Positions 15,201 through 30,200 of a stretch of 64,000 bases of DNA are shown here, piece by piece (positions within the stretch are counted from its first letter, which is position 1; each line of letters opens with the position of its first letter). The translations under genes and the position numbers were made by a program. Source of the stretch: Bathymodiolus brooksi (lineage: Eukaryota > Mollusca > Bivalvia > Mytilida > Modiolidae); the NCBI GenBank assembly GCA_963680875.1, contig OY804575.1:33701103-33765102 (forward strand), written 5' to 3'. Under the pieces are notes generated by a model. That model saw only the letters and a program-made list of their open reading frames with translations. It made no database searches and was not told the origin of the DNA.

Positions 15201-18200
15201 ATTATCTACTCCCCTTTCTTTTGTAGCAATCAAACCTTCTGCCCACGTGTTCATCCCAATCTCGTCAAGTCTGTTTTGTAAACTTATGCTTGCAGATATT
15301 GTTTTATGTTTGGTAGGCGGGTGACGCGGAGCTAATCGTTGCGACCATGACATATAAGAAAGTTCTAATTTGTCAGAAGATTTCCATAAACAATTTCACT
15401 CTTTTAACATTAATACAAAGCACATATAGATTATAATTCGACGGCTGTTTCAAGTTTATAGAAGAAATGTGTTATTTAAGTAATTTCTGAAGTGAATATG
15501 ATACCACTCCGTCTTGGATGATGTTTATGTCTCAAGTAACCTAGACATAAAATGATTTTTATAAATTTGAAATGTCCCAGTTACGGGATAATGTGCAATT
15601 GTCGATATAAATCATACTCCTATTACCTGTAGCACTTTAAAACGTGTGTACAATTAAATGTTTTATTATATAATATGCATATCAATGAAGTTGTATTTTG
15701 CTCTCTCTCTAAGTTAATAATAAATTTGTTCACGCCACGATATAGCTGAACTATTGCTAAAGTTGGCTTTAAACACCAATTAATCAATCAATCATGTATT
15801 TTGTTCTGTATCCAATCAAAAACAGTGACAGATGCTGTTGCAAGTGAATTACTAACATAATACCCCATACATTCCATCTTTTATCACAATGTAATAAAAA
15901 GTTTTGTCAGACAGCAAAGATGGTCAGACGACACTTGTTAATATATGCGACCCCCAACAGTACACTCACTTGTCAATGAAACGCCTAACAGTTAGACATA
16001 ATTTGTTTTCAAACCTTTCGAATAGAACGGTAACCCGCCTTATATTTATGAATTGGTCACACAATCCCTCCTAGTTCATAAGTATGGGGTAGGTTACTAA
16101 TGAAACGTAGATATCAAATTTAGTGCGCACAACGCGTTTCTGGAATAACCTTCATCAGGTACGCTCGAAATCGAACATCTATCGTGATCAAGATAACAAG
16201 GAACAAATGTCGATCATCGATGCGTCGTGCGCAATAAATTTGATATCAACGTTTTTATTTTTATCAAAGACTTTGATATTGTCTTTTTCAAAACGTTTAG
16301 ACAAACGGTTCCCAAATAAAAACAATACAAATAAACGGTAGAGAATACCGAAGGGGCCATCAAAAATGGACAATCCAGAGAAACTGGCAACATAGGGTAT
16401 GAAGAAAAACAAAACAACACAATATATGTTGGACACCACCATACGCAAACAAACACAAATAACGTAAATAAGACATGAGCCTACAAACAACTGGAAGTTA
16501 AGACGAATCGAACATCGTTTTTATCAGTGAGTATTTTTATTTATTTCAGATGCGTCATTCGGAATTCTTAGCCTTTTACCCAATTTATTGACCGGTTATG
16601 GTTGGAACCCAGGAAATAGAATATACCAGTGGTTCGGCCAAGCTCTTGCCAAAAAAGCAAATGGTAATGCTGATCTCACTTTTTTACAGGTAATTAAAAA
16701 TAATTGTGAAAACAATACATTAAACAATAGAAACAATATATATATAGAATTTAATATATGCATGTGACAAAACATAAAAATATATCTATAATAATTATGT
16801 TGTGAGAGCAACCATACTAGTACAATACACTCAGCAATCATCTAGTTGAAATTAGATGTGCTCCATCTTTTATTAGCTTTACACAATACATGTTAATATA
16901 TGGCAAAAAATTAAAACTCCATCACACAACTAATTTTGAAAAAATTGACAATTTGAATTATATGTACATTGTATATATATTTTAAAAGCTTGTCTCGAAG
17001 CCTTAACTACTGTTGATATATTATATATAGCCTTTATGAATTATATTTTTCAAAGATACAATAAGAAATGTCATAATTTTAATAACATCTCCAAAGAACA
17101 AGGATCAAAAATACCCTTTTTGACTAAATATCTGTATGTGTAAATTATATGTGTATGTGATATCTTTACAACAGTAAAATCAAAGATATATGCTTCACCC
17201 TTCACAAATAGACGTAAAGGGTCATCATCCACAGACTCGTTCTTCTTTAGCACTTTTGGTAATGTTATCTGTATAATGAATGAATGAGGCAAAGACTGTG
17301 GGAAAGTTAAATGAAATAAGACTCCAAAATTTGTACACTATTAAGTACTTAGATCTTACACTAAACTAGTTATCTATGTTTTTATTCTAGCTTTATGAAT
17401 CTACAGGAAAGGAACTGTGTATTGTTGTAACGAATCTTAATCACATGATAGAAGAATATTGCCATGTAAAAACTACACCCGATATGCCAATCAGACTTGC
17501 CGTTCGTATGTCTATGTCAATACCAGGTTAAAATCTTAATAATAATTGTTTGATCAAAGATTCTGAACAAATTTACTTTCTTTAGAAATACGTATTGATC
17601 TTTTAACTAACACCATTTAAATAAATATCGGTATAAAAACAGAAAAAAAAACGGTTTTCTTATAGATCAAGTCATCATGATGAAACATATAACTAAGGAA
17701 TAAAGAGACGAATTCAGTCAAAAGAGAAATGTTTGACATATAATACTTCATTCTATCCCTTGAACCTATAGATTTCCATTACAATGTTTCATAATAAAAT
17801 ATAATATATGTGTCCAAATTATTGTGCTTTAATTCCGCCACTTTCCATTAATGTGTCTGCATTAAGTCTGGTAAGATAATGTATACGTGTCTGGCGTGTC
17901 TGCATTAAGTCTGGTAAGATAATGTATACGTGTGTCTGGCGTGTCTGCATTAAGTCTGGTAAGATAATGTATACGTGTGTCTGGCGTGTCTGCATTAAGT
18001 CTGGTAAGATAATGTATACGTGTGTCTGGCGTGTCTGCATTAAGTCTGGTAAGATAATGTATACGTGTGTCTGGCATGTCTGCATTAAGTCTGGTAAGAT
18101 AATGTATACGTGTGTCTGGCGTGTCTGCATTAAGTCTGGTAAGATAATGTATACGTGTGTCTGGCGTGTCTGCATTAAGTCTGGTAAGATAATGTATACG

Positions 18201-21200
18201 TGTGTCTGGCGTGTCTGCATTAAGTCTGGTAAGATAATGTATACGTGTGTCTGGCGTGTCTGCATTAAGTCTGGTAAGATAATGTATACGTGTGTCTGGC
18301 GTGTCTGCATTAAGTTTGGTAAGATAATGTATAAGTGTGTCTGGCGTATTGGTTTACTCTCTGTTTCTACGAATTGTGTATTCCATTTTGGAGCTGTTCC
18401 GACAGTGTGGTAGTTTTTGTTTTTTTATTTAATTACGGAATCAAATTTTGTATGTTAAATATTCTTTACCCAAAGATGTAAGTGATAACTTGTAAGTTAT
18501 ACTAGAGATTTTATTGCTCAAATACTAGTTCTGAATTTTATAATTTACATGCTTATTATTCAACCATTATACATTATTTTTCTCTGTTTAGCAGTTTGAG
18601 GGGCCGTAGTGACCGCGATTGTATGATTGTTAGATCTACATATGTAATCAGTGTTCTTCACTGCTAAGGTGATGTGTTCGAATCCTGCCCTTGGTGAGGT
18701 TTATTTTCCACCACTTTATGTAAAATTTATCATCGGCTTACGGTATCTATGGTTTTCTCCGGATACTCCACAATATGACAAAAACATGTTAGACGTGGCG
18801 CTAAACATTAATATCACTTATTAAATTTGATCAGTCTTGTTCTATAGATTCCTATTCTAACTGTCATTAAATCCGTAGTATATAGCTTCCAATTATAACT
18901 GTCATTAAATCCGTAGTATATAGCTTCCAATTATAACTGTCATTAAATCCGTAGTATATAGCTTCCAATTCTAACTGTCATTAAATCCGTAGTATATAGC
19001 TTCCAATTCTAACTGTCATTAAATCCGTAGTATATAGCTTCCAATTCTAACTGTCATTAAATCCGTAGTATATAGCTTCCAATTCTAACTGTCATTAAAT
19101 CCGTAGTGTATAGCTTCCAATTCTAACTGTCATGAAATCCGTAGTATATAGCTACCAATTCTAACTGTCAATAAATCCGTAGTATATAGCTTCCAATTCT
19201 AACTGTCATTAAATCCGTAGTATATAGCTTCCAATTCTAACTGTCATTAAATCCGTAGTATATAGCTTCCAATTCTAACTGTCATTAAATCCGTAGTATA
19301 TAGCTTCCTATTCTAGCCGTCATTAAATCCGTAGTATATGGCTTCCAATTCTAACTGTCATTAAATCCGTAGTATATAGCTTCCAATTCTAACTGTCATT
19401 AAATCCGTAGTATATAGCTTCCTATTCTAACTGTCATTAAATCCGTAGTATATAGCTTCCTATTCTAACTGTCATTAAATCCGTAGTATATAGCTTCCTA
19501 TTTTAACTGTCATCAAATCCGTAGTATATAGCTTCCTATTCTAACTGTCATTAAATCCGTAGTATATAGCTTCCTATTCTAACTGTCATTAAATCCGTAG
19601 TATATATCTTCCAATTCTAACTGTCATTAAATCCGTAGTATATAGCTTCCAATTCTAACTGTCATTAAATCCGTAGTATATAGCTTCCAATTCTAACTGT
19701 CATTAAATCCGTAGTACATAGCTTCCAATTCTAACTGTCATTAAATCCGTAGTATATAGCTTTCTATTCTAACTATCATTAAATCCGTAGTATATAGCTT
19801 CCAATCCTAACTGTCATTAAATCCGTAGTATATATCTTCCAATTCTAACTGTCATTAAATCCGTAGTATATAGCTTCCAATTCTAACTGTCATTAAATCC
19901 GTAGTATATAGCTTCCAATTCTAACTATCATTAAATCCGTAGTACATAGCTTTCAATTCTAACTGTCATTAAATCCGTAGTATATAGCTTTCTATTCTAA
20001 CTGTCATTAAATCCGTAGTATATAGCTTCCAATCCTAACTGTCATTAAATCCGTAGTATATAGCTTCCAATTCGAGTTTTGTTTGTTACAGCAATTTAAT
20101 GTTCACTTATGCTGTAGTATTTAGCCTCTGTTTCTTTGATGTACTGACAATGTGGTATTTTTGTCTTATGTCATAGGGATGTTCCAGGCTACAAACTATA
20201 CTGAAAATGGAGAAACAAATACCTATGTTGATGGAGGTGTACTGTGTAATTTCCCAATACATTGTTTTGATGGTACGTAAAATAATGTGCAAGCTAAAAC
20301 CCCATTTTCAAAAACTTCATCAATTTTGTTTTTCAAACTGGCATTAGATATATTTAAAAATCGAAAAATAGATTAATTCTCTTACGTGGAGACACATAAT
20401 TTACCAACTTAATCAAATCCATATATCCGCCTTTTAACAAAACTATTGCAATTTTGTACCCCTCATGACAATAATTTTTCATCCGAAAATCCTATTTACC
20501 AAACGTGAGAAGTATCGTCAGACTTGATATTTTAAATTGTTGTCTTCAGATTTATAATCTTGGGCTGTGGTCGTTTTGTGGCCCATCGTATTTCGGAAAT
20601 GGTAAGTGTTACAATGGTTTGACCAATATTACAGAATAAACGTTAGAGAGACAGAAGGGGATATCAAGTATTAACTATCTATAGAGACAGAAGGGGATAT
20701 CAAGTATTAACTATCTATAGAGACAAGGGGATAACAAGTATTAACTATCTATAGAGACAGAAGGGGATATCAAGTATTAACTATCTATAGAGACAGAAGG
20801 GGATATCAAGTATTAACTATCTATAGAGATAGAAGGGGATATCAAGTATTAACTATCTATAGAGACAGAAGGGGATATCAAGTATTAACTATCTATAGAG
20901 ACAAGGGGATATCAAGTATTAACTATCTATAGAGACAGAAGGGGATATCAAGTATTAACTATCTATAGACAGAAGGGGATATCAAGTATTAACTATCTAT
21001 AGAGACGTAAGGGGATATCAAGTATTAACTATCTATAGAGACATAAGGGGATATCAAGTATTAACTATCTATAGAGACAGAAGGGGATATCAAGTATTAA
21101 CTATCTATAGAGACAGAAGGGGATATCAAGTATTAACTATCTATAGAGACAGAAGGGGATATCAAGTATTAACTATCTATAGAGACAGAAGGGGATATCA

Positions 21201-24200
21201 AGTATTAACTATCTATAGAGACATGGGGATATCAAGTATTAACTATCTATAGAGACATAAGGGGATATCAAGTATTAACTATCTATAGAGACATCAGGGG
21301 ATATCAAGTATTAACTATCTATAGAGACATAAGGGGATATCAAGTATTAACTATCTATAGAGACAGAAGGGAATATCAAGTATTAACTATCTATAGAGAC
21401 AAGGGGATATCAAGTATTAAATATCTATAGAGACAGAAGGGGATATCAAGTATTAACTATCTATAGAGACAGAAGGGGATATCAAGTATTAACTATCTAT
21501 AGAGACATAAGGGGATATCAAGTATTAACTATCTATAGAGACGTAAGGGGATATCAAGTATTAACTATCTATAGAGACATAAGGGGATATCAAGTATTAA
21601 CTATCTATAGAGACAGAAGGGGATATCAAGTATTAACTATCTATAGAGACAGAAGGGGATATCAAGTATTAACTATCTATAGAGACAGAAGGGGATATCA
21701 AGTATGAACTATCTATAGAGACATAAGGGGATATCAAGTATTAACTATCTATAGAGACAAAAGGGGATATCAAGTATTAACTATCTATAGAGACATAAGG
21801 GGATATCAAGTATTAACTATCTATAGAGACAGAAGGGAATATCAAGTATTAACTATCTATAGAGACAAGGGGATATCAAGTATTAAATATCTATAGAGAC
21901 AGAAGGGGATATCAAGTATTAACTATCAATAGAGACAGAAGGGGATATCAAGTATTAACTATCTATAGAGACATAAGGGGATATCAAGTATTAACTATCT
22001 ATAGAGACATAAGGGGATATCAAGTATTAACTATCTATAGAGACAGAAGGGGATATCAAGTATTAACTATCTATAGAGACAGAAGGGGATATCAAGTATT
22101 AACTATCTATAGAGACAGAAGGGGATATCAAGTATTAACTATCTATAGAGACAGAAGGGGATATCAAGTATTAACTATCTATAGAGACAGAAGGGGATAT
22201 CAAGTATTAACTATCTATAGAGACATAAGGGGATATCAAGTATTAACTATCTATAGAGACAGAAGGGGATATCAAGTATTAACTATCTATAGAGACAGAA
22301 GGGGATATCAAGTATTGACTATCTATAGAGACAGAAGGGGATATCAAGTATTAATTATCTATAGAGACAGAAGGGGATATCAAGTACTAACTATCTATAG
22401 AGACAGTCAACATTGAGAACAAGACATAGAACGAAGACGAACAAAGCAAATATATTTTTTAAAAACGCTGAAACAATACTCCACGGGTAAGCATCCTACC
22501 CCCTAGATACCAGTATTTGATCTCAGTCCTCAATGTATCATGATTCGCGGTGGAGCAACACATACCAATTCTAATTTTTGGGTTGACGAAGCCGGGGATT
22601 GAACTCGCGGTCTGCCAAATTCGAGGCAAGCTAACAGGCCATTACACCATACAAGTGGTAAGGTTGTATGGGTAACATTCTTATTATTCTTTTAAGAAGT
22701 TAACATTGTACATTTGAAGCTGAATGGCTTTAGAGTATACATTTGTAATTGTAAATAGTTATTGTTTTATGGAATAATAGGATGGTGGTTGTCAATGAAG
22801 CAAGGAGATAGTTTTCTTGAAAAATTACAGCCATTAGATGATATTCCACAGCTGTTAGCAAGAAAGAATCGTTTTGAATTTAACTCCAGCATCAACAAGA
22901 CCCTTGGACTTTTGTTGGTACGTAAAACTAGGAACATTTCAACTCGAGTCTAATTATCGGATTTCCGACAAAACAAGTCATTTAATGCGCTAGTTCCGTA
23001 CGTTAATTTATCAGTAATATTTAAAAATAAGATGCCTTTCTATTTATTGACCATACTATTTTATCAAAATGTTCAAGCAGTAAAGTTTTATGTTATGATA
23101 CCTATATACACAAATTCTTTCATACCCAAGAATGGTTGAACCGTAGCTACGTTCTCAAATTACAAGCCGTCAAAATTTAGTATGGACAAAGATCTGAACC
23201 TGCGCAGACTAAACCCATTCAAAACAGACATAAACATTGTACGTCACAATTTTAAAAACCAATCACAACAAACTGACCTGCGCAAACACTTTCCAGGGGA
23301 AACCTACACAACGACGTCAAATACGATGAACCAATCGCTAAGGGAGAATAATACGTAATGCCCTAACTGATCAATCGTAACTACTCGGCCATTCTCGCTA
23401 CCCTGCAAATAACCTGGTATGCATTAGGCGTATAAATCGCACTACTTTTCACATGTCAGTTACATGAAAGTTTAATAAAGTTATATTTTAAACAATTTTC
23501 TATATTTCAATTAAAGTTTTAATTAGTTTTGCATGATTAGATTTTACTTAGTATGTCTTCCATATTGGATGTTCGTGGACTATATTTTTGTGCGGCTTAA
23601 CTTAATTTAAGTTCCGGCAAACAATTTAAGAAGAATTTCTACTATGTACGTACGAGGTTATTTGTAGGGTAGCGAGAATGGCCGAGTAGTTACGATTGCT
23701 AACTGATGTGCGCAATGAAGGGAATTCCCATTCAAAGTATAAATAAATGAAACCAAGTTTTACTATACAGATTTCAACATACAAATTCAATCAATCAATG
23801 ATAAATACTTACAAAGCGCGATCACAGGCACTCGGGTACCCTCTGTGATTTTCGTTATTTTCATTAAAATTAAATATTTTCCCTTTTAGTGCCTCTATTC
23901 TAACCTTCTCTTCGCAAAATCACCTAATTTTGACGTATTTTACACATTTGGATACAACCCATTTTTTCTACAAATACTATAATATCAACTGTGAGCGCGA
24001 TAAGAAAATCAAAATGAATTATATCCAGTAATAAAGCTTCCTCCGAAGTTAACATTCACGTGAACGCAAAATTGGTTTTTTCATCATGACGTACGATGTT
24101 TGTTTGAAGTGGGAATTTCCAAGGTCATGTTTGCGCAGGTCGGTTTACTCGTCCATGCATTGTCCATACTGAATTTTGACGGCTTGTAAAGAATAACTTA

Positions 24201-27200
24201 GTACATGTGTATGTGATATAATATGAAAATGTAGTAATGTACATTTTTACACTTTTCTTTTGTAATTTTCTAGTATATTTTATATGGTTTGTTCGGGTGT
24301 ATTCTTTCCAACTAGATTTTAAAACTGCTTTAGAATCACAGGTTTTGTGTAGATTTGTTGTATCTGTAATAACATCTAGCTACTATTGTCACATAATGTG
24401 TAATATGAGTGTGTAACACAAGTTTTGTAGCTCTGTTAGATTTGACGTACAAGTTAGTGTATCATTATTTGATGATAACTTTGGGGTCATTCAACGTTCA
24501 AACGAACTAAAACATTACAATGTTGTATTAACTTAAATTTAAGCATACAATAGTGGTTAGTCTGTTGGTGTTTAAATCATTTAAAGTATTGCTTATGTGA
24601 AGTACATTTAAGTCATCTCCTTATTTTTCAGTATGCTGATTCGGAATCGGACGTTTTTAGATTTATTTTGGAGAAAAGAATAGGAGCAAATTCGGCTAAA
24701 TTTCCAGATACAAAACTTGCCAGGTATTGAATAGTCATATCATATGCCTGATATGGACACAATGACGCTTCTTCGTTCAGAAGAAAAGATCAATTTGCAC
24801 TTTTCGTTAAGACATTTGTTATTTTGTCATTCTTTGTTAAAAGAGTTCATTTGTTGCTATTAATTTTCTTAAATAAAATTTGAAAACTTTCCATGGGATA
24901 ACATGTTTTGTGACTTCATTAACAGAATCTATTAATTTGATACTATTTAATATAAATCGTCATTTTCCTTTAATATAATGATTAAAAATCTATTAAGTGT
25001 TTATTATTTTTGATATGATCGGTTGACTTCCTTTTAAGTATATATTTATATATTGGTTTTATTATCTTCAACGGTGTAAATGTAAGAAAAGCTATAAAAA
25101 TGTTTATTATGAGAATCTAATCTACTGTTAAGGAGACTAATTTTAAATACTTGTTTTGAGGGCAAATATAACCTACTTTATACAAGTGGCATACATACCA
25201 TAGACACATCCATATACTAACCCCAAAATAAATCTGGATATCAACTTTTTTTGCGCACGAAATCAGTGCCTGTCACCACAAAAGTTATGAGTTCGAACCC
25301 CGCTCATAGCAAGGTGCACTCGATACAACATTATGTGATAACATTTGGCTGTGACTTGCGACATGTCCATGGCATTTCCCCGGTACTCCGGTTTCCTCCA
25401 CCAATGAAACTGACCGCAACAATGTAGCTAAAATATTGTTCACGTTAAACACCATAGCCATACTGCGCACGACGCGTTTCTGGAACAGCCTTCATCCGGT
25501 ACGCTCAGTCAAAAGATTAGGAAGCCAAATAATTATGCATAAAATGTCACTACACAGTCGGCAATATAATAGATAGTTTGGATATCTCTTATAATTCTAT
25601 TCTATAATTAAAAGTAGAGGAACATTATTCTTTAAAATATATCACTATATTGAAACTTTAGCTTGCTCAATATTCAGACAACTTTTCAATACGCCGATGA
25701 ATTGGTCATGGTTGTTATATGCCGTCCGATCGTTGGCTTGTGTTAAATCATGTGGAATGTTGAACAAAACACGAAACGTGAAAGTTACTGCAGGAAAAAT
25801 TCAGTAATTCCATCAAACATTAAATTTGTGGTAAAGAAAAAAACTTTCGTACAATAAATTAAAGTCAATGATTAAATTGTATGTATAAGTGGAAAGAAAA
25901 GTACCCACAATGCATTAGTTTCTAGATTTGTTATTTTTTATAGAAAGAAGCTTGAAAAGAAAAAGGATCAAGAAAAGGCCAAACAAGAACACAGACGAGT
26001 AACGTTAGCTGTAGATGCTTTCTTAAAGGTATGATTGTTGCAGATGTCTTAAAGGTATGATTGTTGTAGATGTCTTAAAGGTTTGATTGTTGTAGATGTC
26101 TTAAAGGTATGATTGTTGTAGATGTCTTAAAGGTATGATTGTTGTAGATGTCTTAAAGGTATGATTGTTATAGATGTCTTAAAGGTATGATTGTTGTAGA
26201 TGTCTTAAAGGTATGATTGTTATAGATGTCTTAAAGGTATGATTGTTATAGATGTCTTAAAGGTATGATTGTTATAGATGTCTTAAAGGTATGATTGTTA
26301 TAGATGTCTTAAAGGTATGATTGTTGTAGATGTCTTAAAGGTTTGATTGTTATAGATGTCTTAAAGGTATGATTGTTGTAGATGTCTTAAAGGTATGATT
26401 GTTATAGATGTCTTAAAGGTATGATTGTTATAGATGTCTTAAAGGTATGATTGTTATAGATGTCTTAAAGGTTTGATTGTTATAGATGTCTTAAAGGTAT
26501 GATTGTTATAGATGTCTTAAAGGTATGATTGTTATAGATGTCTTAAAGGTATGATTGTTATAGATGTCTTAAAGGTATGATTGTTATAGATGTCTTAAAG
26601 GTATGATTGTTGTAGATGTCTTAAAGGTATGATTGTTATAGATGTCTTAAAGGTATGATTGTTATAGATGTCTTAAAGGTATGATTGTTGTAGATGTCTT
26701 AAAGGTTTGATTGTTATAGATGTCTTAAAGGTATGATTGTTGTAGATGTCTTAAAGGTATTATTGTTATAGATGTCTTAAAGGTATGATTGTTGTAGATG
26801 TCTTAAAGGTATGATTGTTATAGATGTCTTAAAGGTATGATTGTTGTAGATGTCTTAAAGGTATTATTGTTATAGATGTCTTAAAGGTATGATTGTTATA
26901 GATGTCTTAAAGGTATGATTGTTATAGATGTCTTAAAGGTATGATTGTTATAGATGTCTTAAAGGTATGATTGTTATAGATGTCTTAAAGGTATGATTGT
27001 TATAGATGTCTTAAAGGTATGATTGTTATAGATGTCTTAAAGGTATGATTGTTATAGATGTCTTAAAGGTATGATTGTTGTAGATGTCTTAAAGGTTTGA
27101 TTGTTATAGATGTCTTAAAGGTATGATTGTTGTAGATGTCTTAAAGGTATGATTGTTATAGATGTCTTAAAGGTATGATTGTTATAGATGTCTTAAAGGT

Positions 27201-30200
27201 ATGATTGTTATAGATGTCTTAAAGGTATTATTGTTATAGATGTCTTAAAGGTATGATTGTTATAGATGTCTTAAAGGTATGATTGTTGTAGATGTCTTAA
27301 AGGTATGATTGTTATAGATGTCTTAAAGGTATGATTGTTATAGATGTCTTAAAGGTATGATTGTTATAGATGTCTTAAAGGTATGATTGTTATAGATGTC
27401 TTAAAGGTATGATTGTTACAGATGTCTTAAAGGTATGATTGTTATAGATGTCTTAAAGGTATGATTGTTATAGATGTCTTAAAGGTATGATTGTTGTAGA
27501 TGTCTTAAAGGTATGATTGTTATAGATGTCTTAAAGGTATGATTGTTACAGATGTCTTAAAGGTATGATTGTTATAGATGTCTTAAAGGTTTGATTGTTA
27601 CAGATGTCTTAAAGGTATGATTGTTATAGATGTCTTAAAGGTATGATTGTTATAGATGTCTTAAAGGTATGATTGTTGTAGATGTCTTAAAGGTATGATT
27701 GTTATAGATGTCTTAAAGGTATGATTGTTATAGATGTCTTAAAGGTATGATTGTTATAGATGTCTTAAAGGTATGATTGTTATAGATGTCTTAAAGGTAT
27801 GATTGTTATAGATGTCTTAAAGGTATGATTGTTATAGATGTCTTAAAGGTATGATTGTTATAGATGTCTTAAAGGTATGATTGTTATAGATGTCTTAAAG
27901 GTATGATTGTTATAGATGTCTTAAAGGTTTGATTGTTACAGATGTCTTAAAGGTATGATTGTTACAGATGTCTTAAAGGTATGATTGTTATAGATGTCTT
28001 AAAGGTATGATTGTTATAGATGTCTTAAAGGTATGATTGTTATAGATGTCTTAAAGGTATGATTGTTATAGATGTCTTAAAGGTTTGATTGTTACAGATG
28101 TCTTAAAGGTATGATTGTTATAGATGTCTTAAAGGTATGATTGTTATAGATGTCTTAAAGGTATGATTGTTATAGATGTCTTAAAGGTATGATTGTTATA
28201 GATGTCTTAAAGGTATGATTGTTATAGATGTCTTAAAGGTTTGATTGTTACAGATGTCTTAAAGGTATGATTGTTATAGATGTCTTAAAGGTATGATTGT
28301 TATAGATGTCTTAAAGGTATGATTGTTATAGATGTCTTAAANNNNNNNNNNNNNNNNNNNNNNNNNNNNNNNNNNNNNNNNNNNNNNNNNNNNNNNNNNN
28401 NNNNNNNNNNNNNNNNNNNNNNNNNNNNNNNNNNNNNNNNNNNNNNNNNNNNNNNNNNNNNNNNNNNNNNNNNNNNNNNNNNNNNNNNNNNNNNNNNNNN
28501 NNNNNNNNNNNNNNNNNNNNNNNNNNNNNNNNNNNNNNNNNTGTACCCTCATAATAACTTTCATCTTGTACCCTCATAATAACTTTCACCTTGTACCCTC
28601 ATAATAACTTTCATATTGTATCCTCATAATAATAACTTTCACCTTGTACCCTCATAATAACTTTCATATTGTACCCTCATAATAACTTTCACCTTGTACC
28701 CTCATAATAACTTTCACCTTGTACCCTCATAATAACTTTCATCTTGTACCCTCATAATAACTTTCAACTTGTACCCTCATAATAACTTTCATCTTGTACC
28801 CTCATAATAACTTTCACCTTGTACCCTCATAATAACTTTCAACTTGTACCCTCATAATAACTTTCATCTTGTACCCTCATAATAACTTTCACCTTGTACC
28901 CTCATAATAACTTTCATCTTGTACCCTCATAATAACTTTCAACTTGTACCCTCATAATAACTTTCATCTTGTACCCTCATAATAACTTTCACCTTGTACC
29001 CTCATAATAACTTTCATCTTGTACCCTCATAATAACTTTCACCTTGTACCCTCATAATAACTTTCAACTTGTACCCTCATAATAACTTTCACCTTGTACC
29101 CTCATATTAACTTTCATCTTGTACCCTCATAATAACTTTCATCTTGTACCCTCATAATAACTTTCAACTTGTACCCTCATAATAACTTTCATCTTGTACC
29201 CTCATAATAACTTTCATCTTGTACCCTCATAATAATAACTTTCACCTTGTACCCTCATAATAACTTTCATCTTGTACCCTCATAATAACTTTCACCTTGT
29301 ACCCTCATAATAATAACTTTCACCTTGTACCCTCATAATAACTTTCATCTTGTACCCTCATAATAACTTTCATATTGTACCCTCATAATAATAACTTTCA
29401 CCTTGTACCCTCATAATAACTTTCATATTGTACCCTCATAATAACTTTCATCTTGTACCCTCATAATAACTTTCATCTTGTACCCTCATAATAACTTTCA
29501 CCTTGTACCCTCATAATAACTTTCACCTTGTACCCTCATAATAATAACTTTCATCTTGTACCCTCATAATAATAACTTTCATCTTGTACCCTCATAATAA
29601 CTTTCATCTTGTACCCTCATAATAACTTTCACCTTGTACCCTCATAATAACTTTCATCTTGTACCCTCTTAATAACTTTCATATTGTACCCTCATAATAA
29701 CTTTCACCTTGTTCCCTCATAATAACTTTCATATTGTACCCTCATAATAACTTTCACCTTGTACCCTCATAATAACTTTCATCTTGTACCCTCATAATAA
29801 CTTTCATCTTGTACCCTCATAATAATAACTTTCACCTTGTACCCTCATAATAACTTTCATATTGTACCCTCATAATAACTTTCACCTTGTACACTCATAA
29901 TAACTTTCATCTTGTACCCCCATAATAACTTTCATATTGTACCCTCATAATAATAACTTTCATCTTGTACCCTCATAATAACTTTCATCTTGTACCCTCA
30001 TAATAACTTTCATCTTGTACCCTCATAATAACTTTCACCTTGTACCCTCATAATAACTTTCATATTGTACCCTCATAATAATAACTTTCACCTTCTACCC
30101 TCATAATAACTTTCATATTGTACCCTCATAATAATAACTTTCATCTTGTACCCTCATAATAACTTTCATCTTGTACCCTCATAATAACTTTCATCTTGTA

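Noticed and set aside
17819..18413. 163-codon ORFs on both strands ([15 protein letters not shown] type)
   Set aside because: Artefact of the 45-bp period, divisible by three, in an intron.
22560..22650. Functional tRNA gene
   Set aside because: A- and B-box-like motifs are present, but the cloverleaf is degenerate and the sequence continues into a SINE body; the same holds for the copies at 44.4, 47.8 and 58.6 kb.
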